From positions 8,001-72,000 of the forward strand of contig CP087965.1 of NCBI GenBank assembly GCA_024703855.1: DNA of 64,000 nucleotides. The letters are read 5' to 3'. Origin of the DNA: Polaromonas sp. P2-4. Lineage in GTDB: Bacteria > Pseudomonadota > Gammaproteobacteria > Burkholderiales > Burkholderiaceae_C. Below the pieces are notes generated by a model, which saw only the letters and a program-made list of their open reading frames with translations, did not search any database and had not been told where the DNA came from. Positions 47,189 through 57,608 of the stretch are shown in pieces. Position numbers and translations under genes: made by a program. Within the stretch, counting starts at the first letter, position 1. Every line of letters starts with the position of its first letter.

Positions 47189-48874
47189 CACGGGCAACCT
47201 CCAGGGCTGGGCGGCATGGCGCAAACAGATCAAGGGCACCGTCGTAAGCCCGGGTCTGGACATCCAGCACCCCCAGCAGCGAATGAAACAGGTTGTCATG
47301 GCTGACCTCGGCGCTGGCGTGCGAACGCAGGCAGTCCTGGTCAATATGGAAGCTGCGGCGAAACCCCTGAGACAGCCACATCACAAACGGCACGCGTTTT
47401 TGCACCGAGGGCGCAATCGGGTACGGCATGCCGTGCAGGTAAAGCCCCCGTCCCCCAGCGACTCGCCGTGGTCAGACACATACAGCATGGCGGTGTCGTA
47501 CTTTTTTGTGAATGATTCAGGAAGTCGATCACGCCGGAGAGAAAAAGTCGGTGTAGAGCAACGAGTTGTCATAGGCATTCAAGATTTCAGCCGTAGAACA
47601 GCCACGCAGGTCCTCGTTCTCGCAGGCCGGGGCAAATTGTTTGAACACCGCCGGATAACGCTTGAAATAGGCCGGCCCGTGGCTGCCCATCTGGTGCATG
47701 ACCACAAACAGGTTGCCGTCTTGATCGCGCGCGATGCCTTCCATGCCGCGCAGCAGCACCTCGTCCAGGCATTGCCCTTCGGCGCAAAGCGCCTCAATGT
47801 TGGCGTGGTCCAGCTGCTCGATGGGCAAGCCCTCGCAGACGCCCTTGCAGCCCGCCTGGTTGTCACGCCACAACACCTTGAAGCCGGCCCGCGCAAGCAC
47901 GTGCAGCAGGGATTCGTGCGCGAGGATTTTCTCCTCGTCGTAGTAGGCTCGGCCAAACGGCGAGAACATGCAGGGCAAAGACGCCTCCGTAGAAGTACCG
48001 CAGGCGGTGGCATGGGGAAAGCTGATAACACCCTGCTTCGCCAGCAACGGGTTGGTATTGCGGGCATAGCCATTGAGCGAGAAATTCTGCGAGCGTGCGG
48101 TCTCCCCCACCACCAAAACGAACATCACCGGCTTGGAGCGGCCGCTCCAGGCCGGGCCCTGCCGTGCATCCGCCGCCACCGGTAGCCGGGGCAGCGACGG
48201 GCGTTTAACGCCGCCCCACGCATTGCCGGCCAATGCTGCCACCACATTGCCCGGTGTCAGTAAATAACGCACTTCGCGGTGGTTGCGCATCAACGATGCA
48301 AAATCAGCAAACACCAGCATCAGGCTGGCCACACCCATGGCCAGCGCGGCCGCCAGCCAGGCTAGGCGCACAGCCACCGCTCGCCGCAGGCTTCGCCTGT
48401 TTCAGCCGCGGCCACCAGAGCAGCACCGCCGGCACAACGCCGACCAGCAACAGGTGCGGAACCATGCCCCAGACCAGCAGTTCCCGGGCCTCCTGAATAT
48501 TAGTGGCCAACACATTGCGCAGCATGGCCCGGTCCAGGTAGATGGCATAGCGGTCCATGTACCAGGAGGAAAAAGCCGTGCAAAGTACCAGCACACTGAG
48601 CAGTGGCTTGACCGTCAGGCGTGTGGCCAGCAGCGCAGCGAAGGCAAAATAAAACGCCGCCAAAGCGGCAAACAGGGCCGCAGCAAAACCCCAGGTGGCG
48701 GCCAGTTCCCAGCCGCGCCCTGCCAGTGCAGCGCCAAAAGGGTGCGTTGCCAGCCAGCAACAAAAAGCAAACACACAACAGCACCAGGGTTTCAACCTGC
48801 AGGGCCGGACGCTGCCGCCATGGTCCCTGGGCAATGGCAGGTACGGACAGCGCTTTGCTGGCGGGAAGGGTCAT
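47163..48874 (-). CDS. eptA: Lipid A phosphoethanolamine transferase EptA-like, several frameshifts
   Basis: About 570 codons from ATG 48874 ([20 protein letters not shown]), with breaks near 48735, 48375, 47530 and 47440. N-terminal membrane domain ([57 protein letters not shown]), then a periplasmic sulfatase-fold domain: metal Glu in [20 protein letters not shown], nucleophile Thr in [18 protein letters not shown], metal Asp/His in [12 protein letters not shown]. EptA adds phosphoethanolamine to lipid A and lowers polymyxin binding. It faces the two-component system tail to tail, the same gene set as pmrCAB although the orientation differs. Confidence 0.87.
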
Positions 48875-49129
48875 TGCGCGGGGACGATCGCTCGGGTGCG
48901 GTCGTCGCCAGGGAGTTATGGATGCCCCGAGCTTGCTCGCATGACACTTACCCAGGCCTTAAGGCAGCGGCAGTGGAGGGCCAAGAGCCGGGTTGAGTGG
49001 CGGCCCTCAAAAAAACCGTTAAAATTAAGGGCTTTGCAGATCAGCCCAAATTGGGCACCTGCACAACCCGCCGCAGAACCCGCACCCCGGTGCCAAGCGT
49101 TCAGCGGCCTACCCTCAAGTAGAACTGCT

Positions 49130-49685
49130 ATGAAAATCGCTCAAGAAATACGCGCTGGCAACGTCATCATGCACGGCAAAGACCCCATGGTGGTGCTCAA
49201 GACTGAATACAGCCGCGGTGGGCGCAATTCCGCCACCGTGCGCATGAAACTCAAAAGCCTGATCGCCAACTTCAACACCGAAGTGGTCTTCAAGGCCGAT
49301 GACAAGATCGACCAGGTCATTCTGGACAAGAAGGACTGCACCTACTCCTACTTTGCCGACCCGATGTACATCTGCATGGACACCGAGTACAACCAGTACG
49401 AAGTCGAAGCCGAAAACATGGGCGACTCGCTGAACTACCTGCAAGACGGCATGGAACTCGAAGTCGTGTTCTATGACGGCAAGGCCATTTCGGTTGAAGT
49501 GCCCACCAGCGTCAATCGCTGAAATCACCTGGACCGAGCCCGCCGTCAAAGGCGATACCTCCGGCAAGGTGCTCAAGCCCGCCAAGATTGCCACCGGCTT
49601 TGAAATCGGTGTGCCTATTTTTGTGGCGCAAGGCGATGTCGTCGAAATCGACACCCGCACCGGCGAATACCGCAAGAGCGTCTAA
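49130..49685 (+). CDS. efp: Elongation factor P (Arg32 type), one frameshift
   Basis: [20 protein letters not shown], then [20 protein letters not shown]. The tip of domain I carries Arg32 (count from Met1), the residue rhamnosylated by EarP, in place of the Lys used by the EpmA system. One extra A near 49516 shifts the frame. Corrected, domain III reads [20 protein letters not shown] and ends EYRKSV. 184 residues. It relieves stalling at consecutive prolines. A terminator follows at 49710. The upstream 255 bp (48875-49129) show no gene. Confidence 0.95.
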
Positions 49686-49709
49686 AGGCAGCCCGGCTTT
49701 CGACACCCC

Positions 49710-49735
49710 AAAAGGCTCCTCACGGAGCCTTTTTC
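49710..49735 (+). terminator. Rho-independent terminator after efp
   Basis: AAAAGGCTCC and GGAGCCTTTTT pair perfectly around TCAC, followed by T-rich sequence, 24 bp after the efp stop. Confidence 0.88.
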
Positions 49736-49778
49736 GTGACGCACCATGAGAGTGCATCCCAATCATTGACAATGTCTT

Positions 49779-50640
49779 ATGGACCAAACACAAGATTTAT
49801 CAGGAAGCCGCCTGGCGAACGCCTGGGCTGAACTGCATGCCCTCTCCAGCGAGGCGACACCGCTGGAGGCTGATGCCTACCGCCTGGCGTTTGCCGACCC
49901 TGAGTTTTTGCTGCGGCGCGAAACCCGTGGCATCCGTTTTCAACTCGAAATGCTCAAGCCCGAAGTCGAACAGCACGACCAAGGCATTGAAAACACCGTC
50001 GTGGTGTTCGGCAGCGCGCTTTCCTTCCCTCGAGCAAGCCCGCGCCACGCTGAAGCTGGCCGAAGAAAGCGGCGACCCATCAGCACTGGTACTGGCCCAC
50101 CGCCATATGCGCAACGCCAACTACTACGAACAGGCCCGCCTGTTCGGGCGCCTGGTGGCAACCTACAGCAAGCCGCGCCCGCCTGCTGAGCAGCTGTTCA
50201 TCTGCACCGGAGGTGGCCCCGGCATCATGGAAGCGGCCAACCGCGGTGCCCACGAAATGGGCGCCCTCACGGTGGGGCTCAATATTGTGTTGCCGCACGA
50301 GCAATCCTCCAACCCCTACGTATCGCCGTCACTGAGCTTCAAGTTTCACTACTTCGCCCTGCGCAAAATGCATTTCATGATGCGCGCCAAGGCGCTGGTG
50401 GCTTTTCCGGGTGGATTCGGAACGCTGGACGAACTGTTTGAAGTCATCACGCTGGTGCAAACCCGCAAGGCCAAACCGGTGCCCATCATTCTTTTTGGCT
50501 CCAGCTACTGGAAACGGCTCTTCAACTTTGAGGTGCTGATCGAAGAAGGCGCAATTTCGCCCGATGACCTCAAGCTCTTCCAGTATGTCGATGACCCGCA
50601 AGTGGCCTGGGATGCCATCAGGAAGTTTTACCAACTCTAG
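49779..50640 (+). CDS. LOG-family protein (nucleotide phosphoribohydrolase-like), one frameshift
   Basis: About 287 residues. N-terminal helical extension, then VVVFGSA, one frame change near 50025, and ARATLKLAEESGDPSALVLA. LOG motifs are present: FICTGGGPGIMEAANRGAHE and ALVAFPGGFGTLDELFEVIT. LOG enzymes release a base from nucleoside monophosphates (cytokinin activation in plants and some microbes). The longer bacterial form seen here has no proven substrate. Confidence 0.87.
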
Positions 50641-50681
50641 AACCGGTGCCCCCACGTTCGCTCACAACGCGCGAGCTCTCT

Positions 50682-50705
50682 GCCCCCCGAGGGGGCTAAT
50701 TTTCC
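50682..50705 (+). repeat. GC-rich palindromic repeat, copy 1
   Basis: GCCCCCCGAGGGGGC followed by TAATTTTCC. The reverse complement recurs at 58828-58849 with one to two differences. It lies in the 99-bp gap between convergent LOG and MFS genes and may act as a transcript end. Confidence 0.55.
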
Positions 50706-50739
50706 TTGGGCCTTACGCTGATCGCTAGTGAGGCAAGTT

Positions 50740-51929
50740 CTACTCTGCGTGCCCGCCATGAGACGTCAGGCTGTCCTTGAGCAGCCAGGCCGCGCGTGAA
50801 CCAGCCCCCACCGCGGCACCGGTTGCCCAGAACACGCCGGCAATCCCGATCAGCGCACCAACCGAGCCGAACAGCATAGGCATGAGCACACTGGAGGCGT
50901 TGATCGTCATCAGCCGCAGCCCCAGGGCTTCGCCGTGGCGCGCCTCTGGCGTGATTTGGTGCAGCATGCTCATGACCATGGGCTGCACCGTGCCCAGCGC
51001 AAAACCGAGCAACACGGAACACACGCCCATGGCCAGCGCCGACGGCATCAGTGGGTAGATACCAAACAACACGGCGGTTGTGAGCATGGCCCCGGCCAGC
51101 ACGCGCCATTCACGCAGGTGAGCCGCCACCAGCGGCATCACCATGCGGATGAGGGCCGCAGCCACGGCAAATGCGCCCAGGATGGAACCGATGACCGACG
51201 CGCTGATGCCTCTCTCAAACCCCAGCACCGGCACCACAAAGGTGTGCACATCCCAGCAGGAGGCCAAAAACCAGTTCACCAGCATGAGTCGGCGAAAGGT
51301 CGGCTCACGCAGCAAGTCCCAGGCTTTGGGCTGGGTGCCACCGCGCGCCGCAATGACGGGTGGCAATTCACGGGTTTTCTGGATTAAAAACCAGCTGGCA
51401 ATGGGCAACACCGCCATCAGCAAAAAGCCGCCCGGTAACCCTAAAGACTGCCCGGCACAGGGCCGGCATGGTCAATCAGCAGTCCGGCCATGAGGGGCCC
51501 CAGAAAATTGGAAACCGCCGGGCCTATCGACAGCCAGCTGAACACCTGCTTGAGCTGCAGGGCGCCGGTGGCCGAGCGCCCTACATGGCGTTGCAGCGAA
51601 ATGACGGCCCCACCCGTGGCACCGCCGGTGAGCAACGCCGCCAGGCACAGCACCGGAAACACCGGAAAAGCCACGGCCGCACCCGCCCCCACCACGGCAG
51701 CCAGCACGCTGTAACTGATGGGCCGCTTAAGGCCATGCCGGTCGGCAAAACGGCCCGCAGGCAGGGCCAAAAATACCTGCGTCAAGGCAAACAGCGCCAG
51801 CAACACACCCACCGCCGCCGGGCTATAGCCTTCGCGCAATGCCAGTAGCGGCGCGGCCATGCGCGTGCCCGCCATGCAGGCGTGCAGGCATATTTGCGCC
51901 AGGATCAGGCGGGCCAGTTCGCGGGTCAT
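50740..51929 (-). CDS. Major facilitator superfamily transporter, one frameshift
   Basis: About 396 residues from 51929 (MTRELARLILAQICLHACMA). The first half contains the MFS motif-A region FLALPAGRFADRHGLKRPIS. One frame change near 51440 in the central loop leads to LPGGFLLMAVLPIASWFLIQ and further helices (LGFALGTVQPMVMSMLHQIT) to the end LKDSLTSHGGHAE. Twelve helices expected. Substrate unknown. Confidence 0.83.
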
Positions 51930-51953
51930 GAAGCACGGCTCATGAAACGCGCA

Positions 51954-53315
51954 TCAGTTCTCATCCAGCTCTTTGTCCAGCGGAATCAGCCGGGCTGATT
52001 CAACCTCGGGCAGCGCCTCGACGTTGCGCAAGGCCTTGCCCATCACGCGGCTGCGCTGCTCGGCGCTGCTCAGGGTGTTTAGCACCGTCTCGGTTTGCGA
52101 TTTCACTTTGGCCAGCACATCGCCGAACTTGCCAAACTCGGTCTTGACCGCGCCCAGCACCTGCCACACCTCGCTGGAGCGCTTTTCAAGCGCCAAGGTC
52201 CTGAAACCCATCTGCAGAGAGTTGAGCATGGCCAGCAACGTAGTGGGGCCGGCCAACGTGATGCGGTGGTCGCGCTGCAGGCTCTCCATCAGGCCGGGGC
52301 GGCGCAACACTTCGGCGTACAAACCCTCCGTTGGTAAAAACAGGATGGCGAAGTCGGTGGTGTAAGGCGGCTCAATGTATTTCTCAGACATCGATTTGGC
52401 CTCCAGCCGAATCCGCGCCTCAAGCGCCTTGCCCGCTATTTCTGCGCCCGGCCCATCGGCGCGCTGCTGTGCGTCAAGCAGGCGCTCATAGTCTTCGTTG
52501 GGGAATTTCGCATCAATCGGCAGCCACAGCGGTTCACCGGAGTCAGACCGGCCCGGCAACTTGATGGCAAAGTCGACCGGATTTTTGCCCCCGGGACGCG
52601 TGACAACCTGCGCCGCGTACTGATCCACGGTGAACACCTGCTCCAGCAGCGCAGAAAGCTGGGCCTCGCCAAAAATGCCGCGCGTTTTGACGTTGGTCAG
52701 CAAATGCTTGAGGTCGCCCACGCCCTGCGCCAGAGTCTGCATCTCGCCCAAGCCTTTGTGCACCTGCTCCAGCCGGTCAGCCACCTGCTTGAAGCTTTGG
52801 CCCAGTCGCGTTTCCAGGGTGTTTTGCAGTTTCTCGTCAACGGTCTTGCGCATTTCGTCCAGCTTGGCCGAATTGGTTTGCTGCAGTTGTGCCAACTGCT
52901 TCTCCAGCGTTTCCCGCACTTCGCCCATGCGCCTGGCGTTGGATTCGCCTACCGATTGCAGTTGCGTGCTCAGCGTGTCCGACAGGGTTTTCTGCAACAG
53001 CGTGAGCTGCTGGGTGACCTGTTGACCGAACGCATCAATCTGCGTGTTTTGCGTGCGAATGGCCTCGGCACTTTGCTGCACCAGCGTTTGCTGGAAGGTG
53101 GCAAAAGTGGTGGCCAGTTCCTGGCGGCTTGAGCGTGCGCTGTCACCGATCTCGCGCCGCAATTCACGCTCAATTTTTTCGTGCCCGACCGCCATGCCGG
53201 CCAGCAATTCGGTGCGGCCCTTGTCAGCCTCCGTGCCAGAAGGTTTGCGCACAAGCAGCCAGACCAGCAACAGCAGGTTGACCAGCAAAAAAATAATGAT
53301 TAACCAGATTTCCAT
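51954..53315 (-). CDS. rmuC: DNA recombination protein RmuC
   Basis: 453 residues, intact. One N-terminal membrane helix (WLIIIFLLVNLLLLVWLLV), a long coiled coil at about residues 35-200 rich in Gln, Glu and Arg, then the RmuC nuclease-like domain (RGIFGEAQLSALLEQVFTVD, KNPVDFAIKLPGRSDSGEPL, WLPIDAKFPNEDYERLLDAQ, FAILFLPTEGLYAEVLRRPG). RmuC limits recombination at inverted repeats in E. coli. Transcribed just ahead of the MFS gene (24-bp gap). Confidence 0.92.
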   Translation of the reverse strand: MEIWLIIIFLLVNLLLLVWLLVRKPSGTEADKGRTELLAGMAVGHEKIERELRREIGDSARSSRQELATTFATFQQTLVQQSAEAIRTQNTQIDAFGQQVTQQLTLLQKTLSDTLSTQLQSVGESNARRMGEVRETLEKQLAQLQQTNSAKLDEMRKTVDEKLQNTLETRLGQSFKQVADRLEQVHKGLGEMQTLAQGVGDLKHLLTNVKTRGIFGEAQLSALLEQVFTVDQYAAQVVTRPGGKNPVDFAIKLPGRSDSGEPLWLPIDAKFPNEDYERLLDAQQRADGPGAEIAGKALEARIRLEAKSMSEKYIEPPYTTDFAILFLPTEGLYAEVLRRPGLMESLQRDHRITLAGPTTLLAMLNSLQMGFRTLALEKRSSEVWQVLGAVKTEFGKFGDVLAKVKSQTETVLNTLSSAEQRSRVMGKALRNVEALPEVESARLIPLDKELDEN

Positions 53316-53334
53316 GAATAATTTGTTCTTAAAC

Positions 53335-53364
53335 GCTATTTATTTGATAGCTAATACGGGCTTG
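53335..53364 (-). repeat. Dispersed repeat at the 3' end of the 2-hydroxyacid dehydrogenase gene
   Basis: Minus strand AAGCCCGTATTAGCTATCAA, then ATAAATAGC, the AGCTAT/ATAGC half of the family. It encodes the last residues (KPVLAIK) and the stop codon of the dehydrogenase, so the gene end lies inside the repeat. Confidence 0.55.
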
Positions 53365-54325
53365 TTTAACGGGGTCAGCGGGCTTTTTCCTTCAAAAAAA
53401 GCAATCAAATTGTCAGCTGCCAGATTGGCCATGGCCAAGCGCGTCGGAATGGTGGCGCTGGCAATGTGCGGCGTTAACACCACGTTGGGCACGGCCAGCA
53501 AATCGGGGTGGACCTTGGGCTCGCCTTCAAATACATCCAGCCCGGCCGCCGCGATGCGTTTGCCCTTCAGGGCTGCGGCCAGCGCCACATCGTCCACAAT
53601 GCCGCCCGCGCGATGTTGATCAGGTTCGCCGTCGGCTTCATCAGGGCCAGTTCGGCAGCGCCAATGGTGTGATGAGATGCTGGCGAATAAGGCAACACCA
53701 GCACCAGATGGTCGGCTGTTTTCAGCAGTTCTTCCTTGCTGACATAGCTGGCCTTGCATTCGGCTTCCAGCGCCGCGTCCAGGCGGGAACGGTTGTGGTA
53801 AATCACCTTCATGCCAAAACCATGTGCCCTGCGCTTGGCAATGCCCTGGCCGATGCGGCCCATGCCCAAAATACCCAACGTGGCCCCATGAATGTCGGAG
53901 CCGGCAAACATGTCGTAGCTCCATTTGCTCCATTTGCCGGCCCTCAGGTAGTGCTCGCTCTCAGTCACACGGCGGGCCGTGGCCATCATCAGCGCAAAGC
54001 CAAAGTCGGCGGTGGTTTCGGTCAGCACATCGGGCGCGTTGGTGGCCAGCACGCCGGCTGCGGTCATGGCGTCAATGTCGAAGTTGTTGTAGCCGACCGC
54101 CATGTTGGCGCAGATTTTTAGCCCGGGGCACGCGGCCAGCACTTCCGCATCAATACGGTCACCGCCGGTGGTGAAAGCGCCATCCTTGCCCTGCAAGCGT
54201 TCGGTCAGTTGCGCCTTGGACCAGGTTTCATCGCTCTGGTTGGCTTCTACTTCGAAATACTGCTCAAGGCGTGCAATCACCTCCGGAAAAAAACAGCGTG
54301 CTACAAGGATTTTAGGTTTGCTCAT
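53340..54325 (-). CDS. D-isomer 2-hydroxyacid dehydrogenase (GhrB/glycerate type), one frameshift
   Basis: About 328 residues. LKICANMAVGYNNFDIDAMT, dinucleotide fold LGILGMGRIGQGIAKRRAHG, the Arg and Glu/His catalytic regions. One missing base near 53605 joins TANLINIAR to GGIVDDVALAAALKGKRIAA, then GLDVFEGEPKVHPDLL and VVLTPHIASAT, with the catalytic His in PHIAS. It reduces glyoxylate or hydroxypyruvate with NAD(P)H. The stop codon falls in a dispersed repeat. Confidence 0.88.
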
Positions 54326-54356
54326 GGTAAGTTTTCGCTTTCTTGATGTGACCGGT

Positions 54357-55766
54357 TTATTTGAACCAGATAAAGGTCATGATGAGGAACAGGGGTATCA
54401 GCACCGCGCCCGACCAGACCATGAAGCCGAAGAAGCCCGGCATGTTGACGCCGCGGTCTACTGCCACCGCTTTGACCATCATGTTGGGGGCGTTCCCGAT
54501 ATAGGAGTTGGCGCCCATGAATACCGCACCGGCCGATATGGCCGCCAGCGTGGGGGCCAGCGTCGTCATCAGCACGGCCGAGTCACCACCTGCCGTGTTG
54601 AAGAACACCAGGTAGGTCGGCGCGTTGTCCAGAAACGAACTCAAAATACCGGTGGCCCAGAAATACATGGCAGGGTCAGGCTGGCCATCAGGCCGGGTTA
54701 CCGCCGAAATGACCGCGCCGAACGGCCCGTGCGTGCCCGCCTTGAGCATGGCAATGACCGGAATGATGGTTAAAAAGATGCCGGCAAACAGTTTGGCAAC
54801 CTCCTGCATGGGGGCCCATGAAAACTGGTTGTCCTGATGAATCTTTGCCGGGGTGGCACGCAAGGACATCCAGGTCACCACCACCAGCCCGGCATCGCGC
54901 ACCAGCGCCGGCAAGCCGACCTCGGTGCCCAGAATATTGAACACCTGCGCAGATTTCCAGAAACCGCTGAGCAGCACGAGGCCCACGACGGCAGCCAGCA
55001 GCCCGAAATTCACCATGCCATCAAAACCGATACGCCCGGTGTCCGGCGTCGGGTCGACTGGCAGCACGCCCTCTTTGCGGTAGTACCAGCGGTCCAGCAG
55101 GTAAAAAATACCGAGCAGGCTGAACACCAGGAACAGGGTTTCAGGAAAGATATGGCTCACGGTCCAGAAGAAATCCACACCCTTCAAAAACCCGAGAAAC
55201 AGCGGCGGATCCCCCAGCGGCGTCAGTGAACCACCGACATTGGACACGAGAAAGATAAAGAACACCACCACATGGGCCTTGTGCACGCGGTTGTCATTGG
55301 CCCGGATCAGCGGGCGAATCATCAGCATGGAAGCGCCGGTGGTGCCCATGAGGCTGGCCAGCACGGTGCCAATCGCCAGAAGGGCGGTGTTGAGGGCCGG
55401 GCTGCCGTGCAGGTTGCCGCGAATGAAAATACCCCCGGACACGGTGTACAGCGCGGTCAACAACACGATGAAGGGAATGTATTCGGCCAGCAGCGCATGC
55501 ACAAAACTGCTGCCCGCCAAAGCCGGGCCAAACACCGCCGCAAACGGTAGAAAAAATGCCAGCGACCACGCGGCCGAAATCTTGCCGAAATGGTGATGCC
55601 AGAACGCTGGAAGCAGCAACGGCAAAAGCGCAATCGACAGCAAAATGCCGGCAAAAGGAATCGCCCAAAGCACCGACAGCTGGCCGCCATCCACATCAGC
55701 AGCCATGGACAAGCCAGGCCAGAAACACAGCAATGCGGTTGCCGCAAGCCAGCGCAAAATTTTCAT
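54357..55766 (-). CDS. NhaD-type sodium:proton antiporter
   Basis: 469 residues, intact. Possible cleaved N-terminal signal (MKILRWLAATALLCFWPGLS). About 12 membrane helices. Ion-transporter superfamily motifs: LIAIGTVLASLMGTTGASM-like segment at about residues 125-150, FLVSNVGGSLTPLGDPPLFL at about 175-195, and GILSSFLDNAPTYLVFFNTA near 375. These match NhaD/CitM-class Na+/H+ antiporters. Follows pncB by 34 bp and is first before the dehydrogenase gene. Confidence 0.82.
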   Translation of the reverse strand: MKILRWLAATALLCFWPGLSMAADVDGGQLSVLWAIPFAGILLSIALLPLLLPAFWHHHFGKISAAWSLAFFLPFAAVFGPALAGSSFVHALLAEYIPFIVLLTALYTVSGGIFIRGNLHGSPALNTALLAIGTVLASLMGTTGASMLMIRPLIRANDNRVHKAHVVVFFIFLVSNVGGSLTPLGDPPLFLGFLKGVDFFWTVSHIFPETLFLVFSLLGIFYLLDRWYYRKEGVLPVDPTPDTGRIGFDGMVNFGLLAAVVGLVLLSGFWKSAQVFNILGTEVGLPALVRDAGLVVVTWMSLRATPAKIHQDNQFSWAPMQEVAKLFAGIFLTIIPVIAMLKAGTHGPFGAVISAVTRPDGQPDPAMYFWATGILSSFLDNAPTYLVFFNTAGGDSAVLMTTLAPTLAAISAGAVFMGANSYIGNAPNMMVKAVAVDRGVNMPGFFGFMVWSGAVLIPLFLIMTFIWFK

Positions 55767-55800
55767 GGGTATCTCCGTGCGGCGCCTGCCTGCCGAGGCA

Positions 55801-56987
55801 TCAGGCTATCTCGAAAACCTGGCGCAAATAGGCCAGGTACTTCTCGTCATCGCACATGTTCTTAGAGGGCGTATCCGACAGCTTGGCCACCGGCTGACCA
55901 TTGCAGCGAATCATCTTGATCACAATCTGCAGCGGCTCGTAACCCAGGTCATTGGTCAGGTTGGTGCCAATGCCAAAAGCCAGCAGGCAACGTCCCCGGA
56001 ACTGCTGGTACAACTCAATGGTGCGGGGCACCGTCAGGCGTCACTGAAAATCAGCGTCTTGGTTTTCGGGTCAACCCGGTTTTTGGCGTAATGCGCCAAC
56101 ATGCGCTCGCCCCATTGAAACGGGTCGCCGCTGTCATGGCGGGCACCGTCAAACAGCTTGCAGAAGTACATGTCGAAATCGCGCAGGAAAGCGCTCATGC
56201 CGTACACATCAGACAGTGCAATGCCCAGATCACCGCGGTACTCTTTGGCCCAGGATTCAAAGCCAAACACCTGGCTGTCACGCAGACGCGGACCCAGCGC
56301 CTGACAGGCCTGCAGGTATTCATGCGCCATGGTGCCCAGCGGTGTCAGGCCCAGCTTCATGGCAAACAGTACATTGCTGGTGCCGGCAAATTGCCCGGTC
56401 ACGCCGGTGCCAAGGCGCGCAACCAGCGTGCGCAGCACCTCCTCATGCCAGGCCTTGCCAAAACGCCGGCGTGAGCCGTAGTCGGCGATCTTGAGTTCCC
56501 CCAGCCCACCGGCCTGCAGCTCAAGGATTTTGGTGTTCAGGCGTTTGCGGCCTTCCGCCAGATCCGGCTGCTTTTGCGTGTTGCGAAAGTAGACCTCGTT
56601 GATGATGGCGAGCACCGGAATTTCAAACAGGATGGTGTGCAGCCACGGGCCTTTGATCGACACCTCGATCTCGCCCGAAGGCATGGCCGTCACCGTCACA
56701 TATTTTTCATTGAGCCGGAAGATGCCCAAAAAATCGACAAAGTCGCTCTTGATGAAGCGCATGGCTTTCAGGTAAGCCAGTTCGGCATCCTGAAAGCGCA
56801 AGCTGCACAGCCCGCGGATTTCTTCGCGGATTTCGTTCACATAGGGCGCCAGGTCGCCCATGCCGGCAGCACCCGCATTGCGGCACTTGAATTTGTACTC
56901 CACCTCGGCACCCGGAAACTGGTGCAACACCACCTGCATCATGGTGAACTTGTACAGATCGGTATCGAGCAGGCTGGTGATGATCAT
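55801..56987 (-). CDS. pncB: Nicotinate phosphoribosyltransferase, one frameshift
   Basis: About 395 residues. [20 protein letters not shown] is the family N-terminus. Active-site segments: [40 protein letters not shown] with the regulatory His, [18 protein letters not shown] and [20 protein letters not shown]. One base is missing near 56040 after KTLIFSD, and [20 protein letters not shown] to the end VFEIA follows. It recycles nicotinate to NaMN in NAD salvage, using ATP and PRPP. Confidence 0.93.
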
Positions 56988-57029
56988 GGAGAGGCTGAAA
57001 TAACGTTAGTGCCGTGTATTGAAGAAGGC

Positions 57030-57386
57030 TCAGGTACCGAGAAAGTCCACTTCAAACAGCAAAGTGGCGTTGGGAGGAATCACACCACCCCGCCGCCGCA
57101 TGCTGTAGCCCAGCGCGGCCGGAATGATCAGGCGGCGGGTACCACCCACCGACATGCCCTGCACGCCTTCGTCCCAGCCCTTGATCACCTGGCCGGCACC
57201 CAGCGCAAACTCGAATGGCTGGCCACGGTCTTTGCTGGAGTCGAACTTCGCGCCCTGCACGCCGTCGTTGTAAAGCCAGCCGGTGTAGTGGACCTTGACG
57301 TTTTGCCCCGCTTTGGTGATGGCGCCCGTGCCCAGCACGGTGTCTTCATATTGCAGTCCGGATGGCGTGGTGGTCATGGCAGTCAT
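57030..57386 (-). CDS. FKBP-type peptidyl-prolyl isomerase
   Basis: About 118 residues from ATG 57386 (MTAMTTTPSGLQYEDTVLGT); a second Met is at 57377. Single FKBP domain: VKVHYTGWLYNDGVQGAKFD, SSKDRGQPFEFALGAGQVIK, GWDEGVQGMSVGGTRRLIIP, then GGVIPPNATLLFEVDFLGT. No signal peptide, so cytoplasmic. The G/A-rich loop usually read as YGARGAGG is YSMRRRGG here. Confidence 0.9.
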   Translation of the reverse strand: MTAMTTTPSGLQYEDTVLGTGAITKAGQNVKVHYTGWLYNDGVQGAKFDSSKDRGQPFEFALGAGQVIKGWDEGVQGMSVGGTRRLIIPAALGYSMRRRGGVIPPNATLLFEVDFLGT

Positions 57387-57608
57387 GGCAATGTCTTTCA
57401 AAAAAATAAAGGTAAAACGAATGTGAAAAATAGCACCCGTGCTTTTTCACGACCCTCTGACTTTACCCGCAACCAGCAAAAGCAGCCGGTCGGCGCTGGC
57501 AGCCAGCAACTGGTTTTGAGCCCCGCCGCCATCAGGAACAGCGTGGTGGCATAAGACGGTCCACCGAGCAGCTGGACCACGGAAAACGTCACGCGCTCAA
57601 TTCCGGAT
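57387..57608. other. Intergenic stretch without a convincing gene
   Basis: Between the FKBP start and the nitroreductase stop. An 80-codon open frame exists on the minus strand, but its composition (many Trp, Cys and Phe, no domain) does not look like a real protein. I see no strong hairpin or promoter. Confidence 0.5.

Noticed and set aside
48695-49129. 145-codon extension upstream of the EF-P start
   Set aside because: It overlaps eptA in antisense and the efp promoter region. The EF-P family starts at MKIAQEI.
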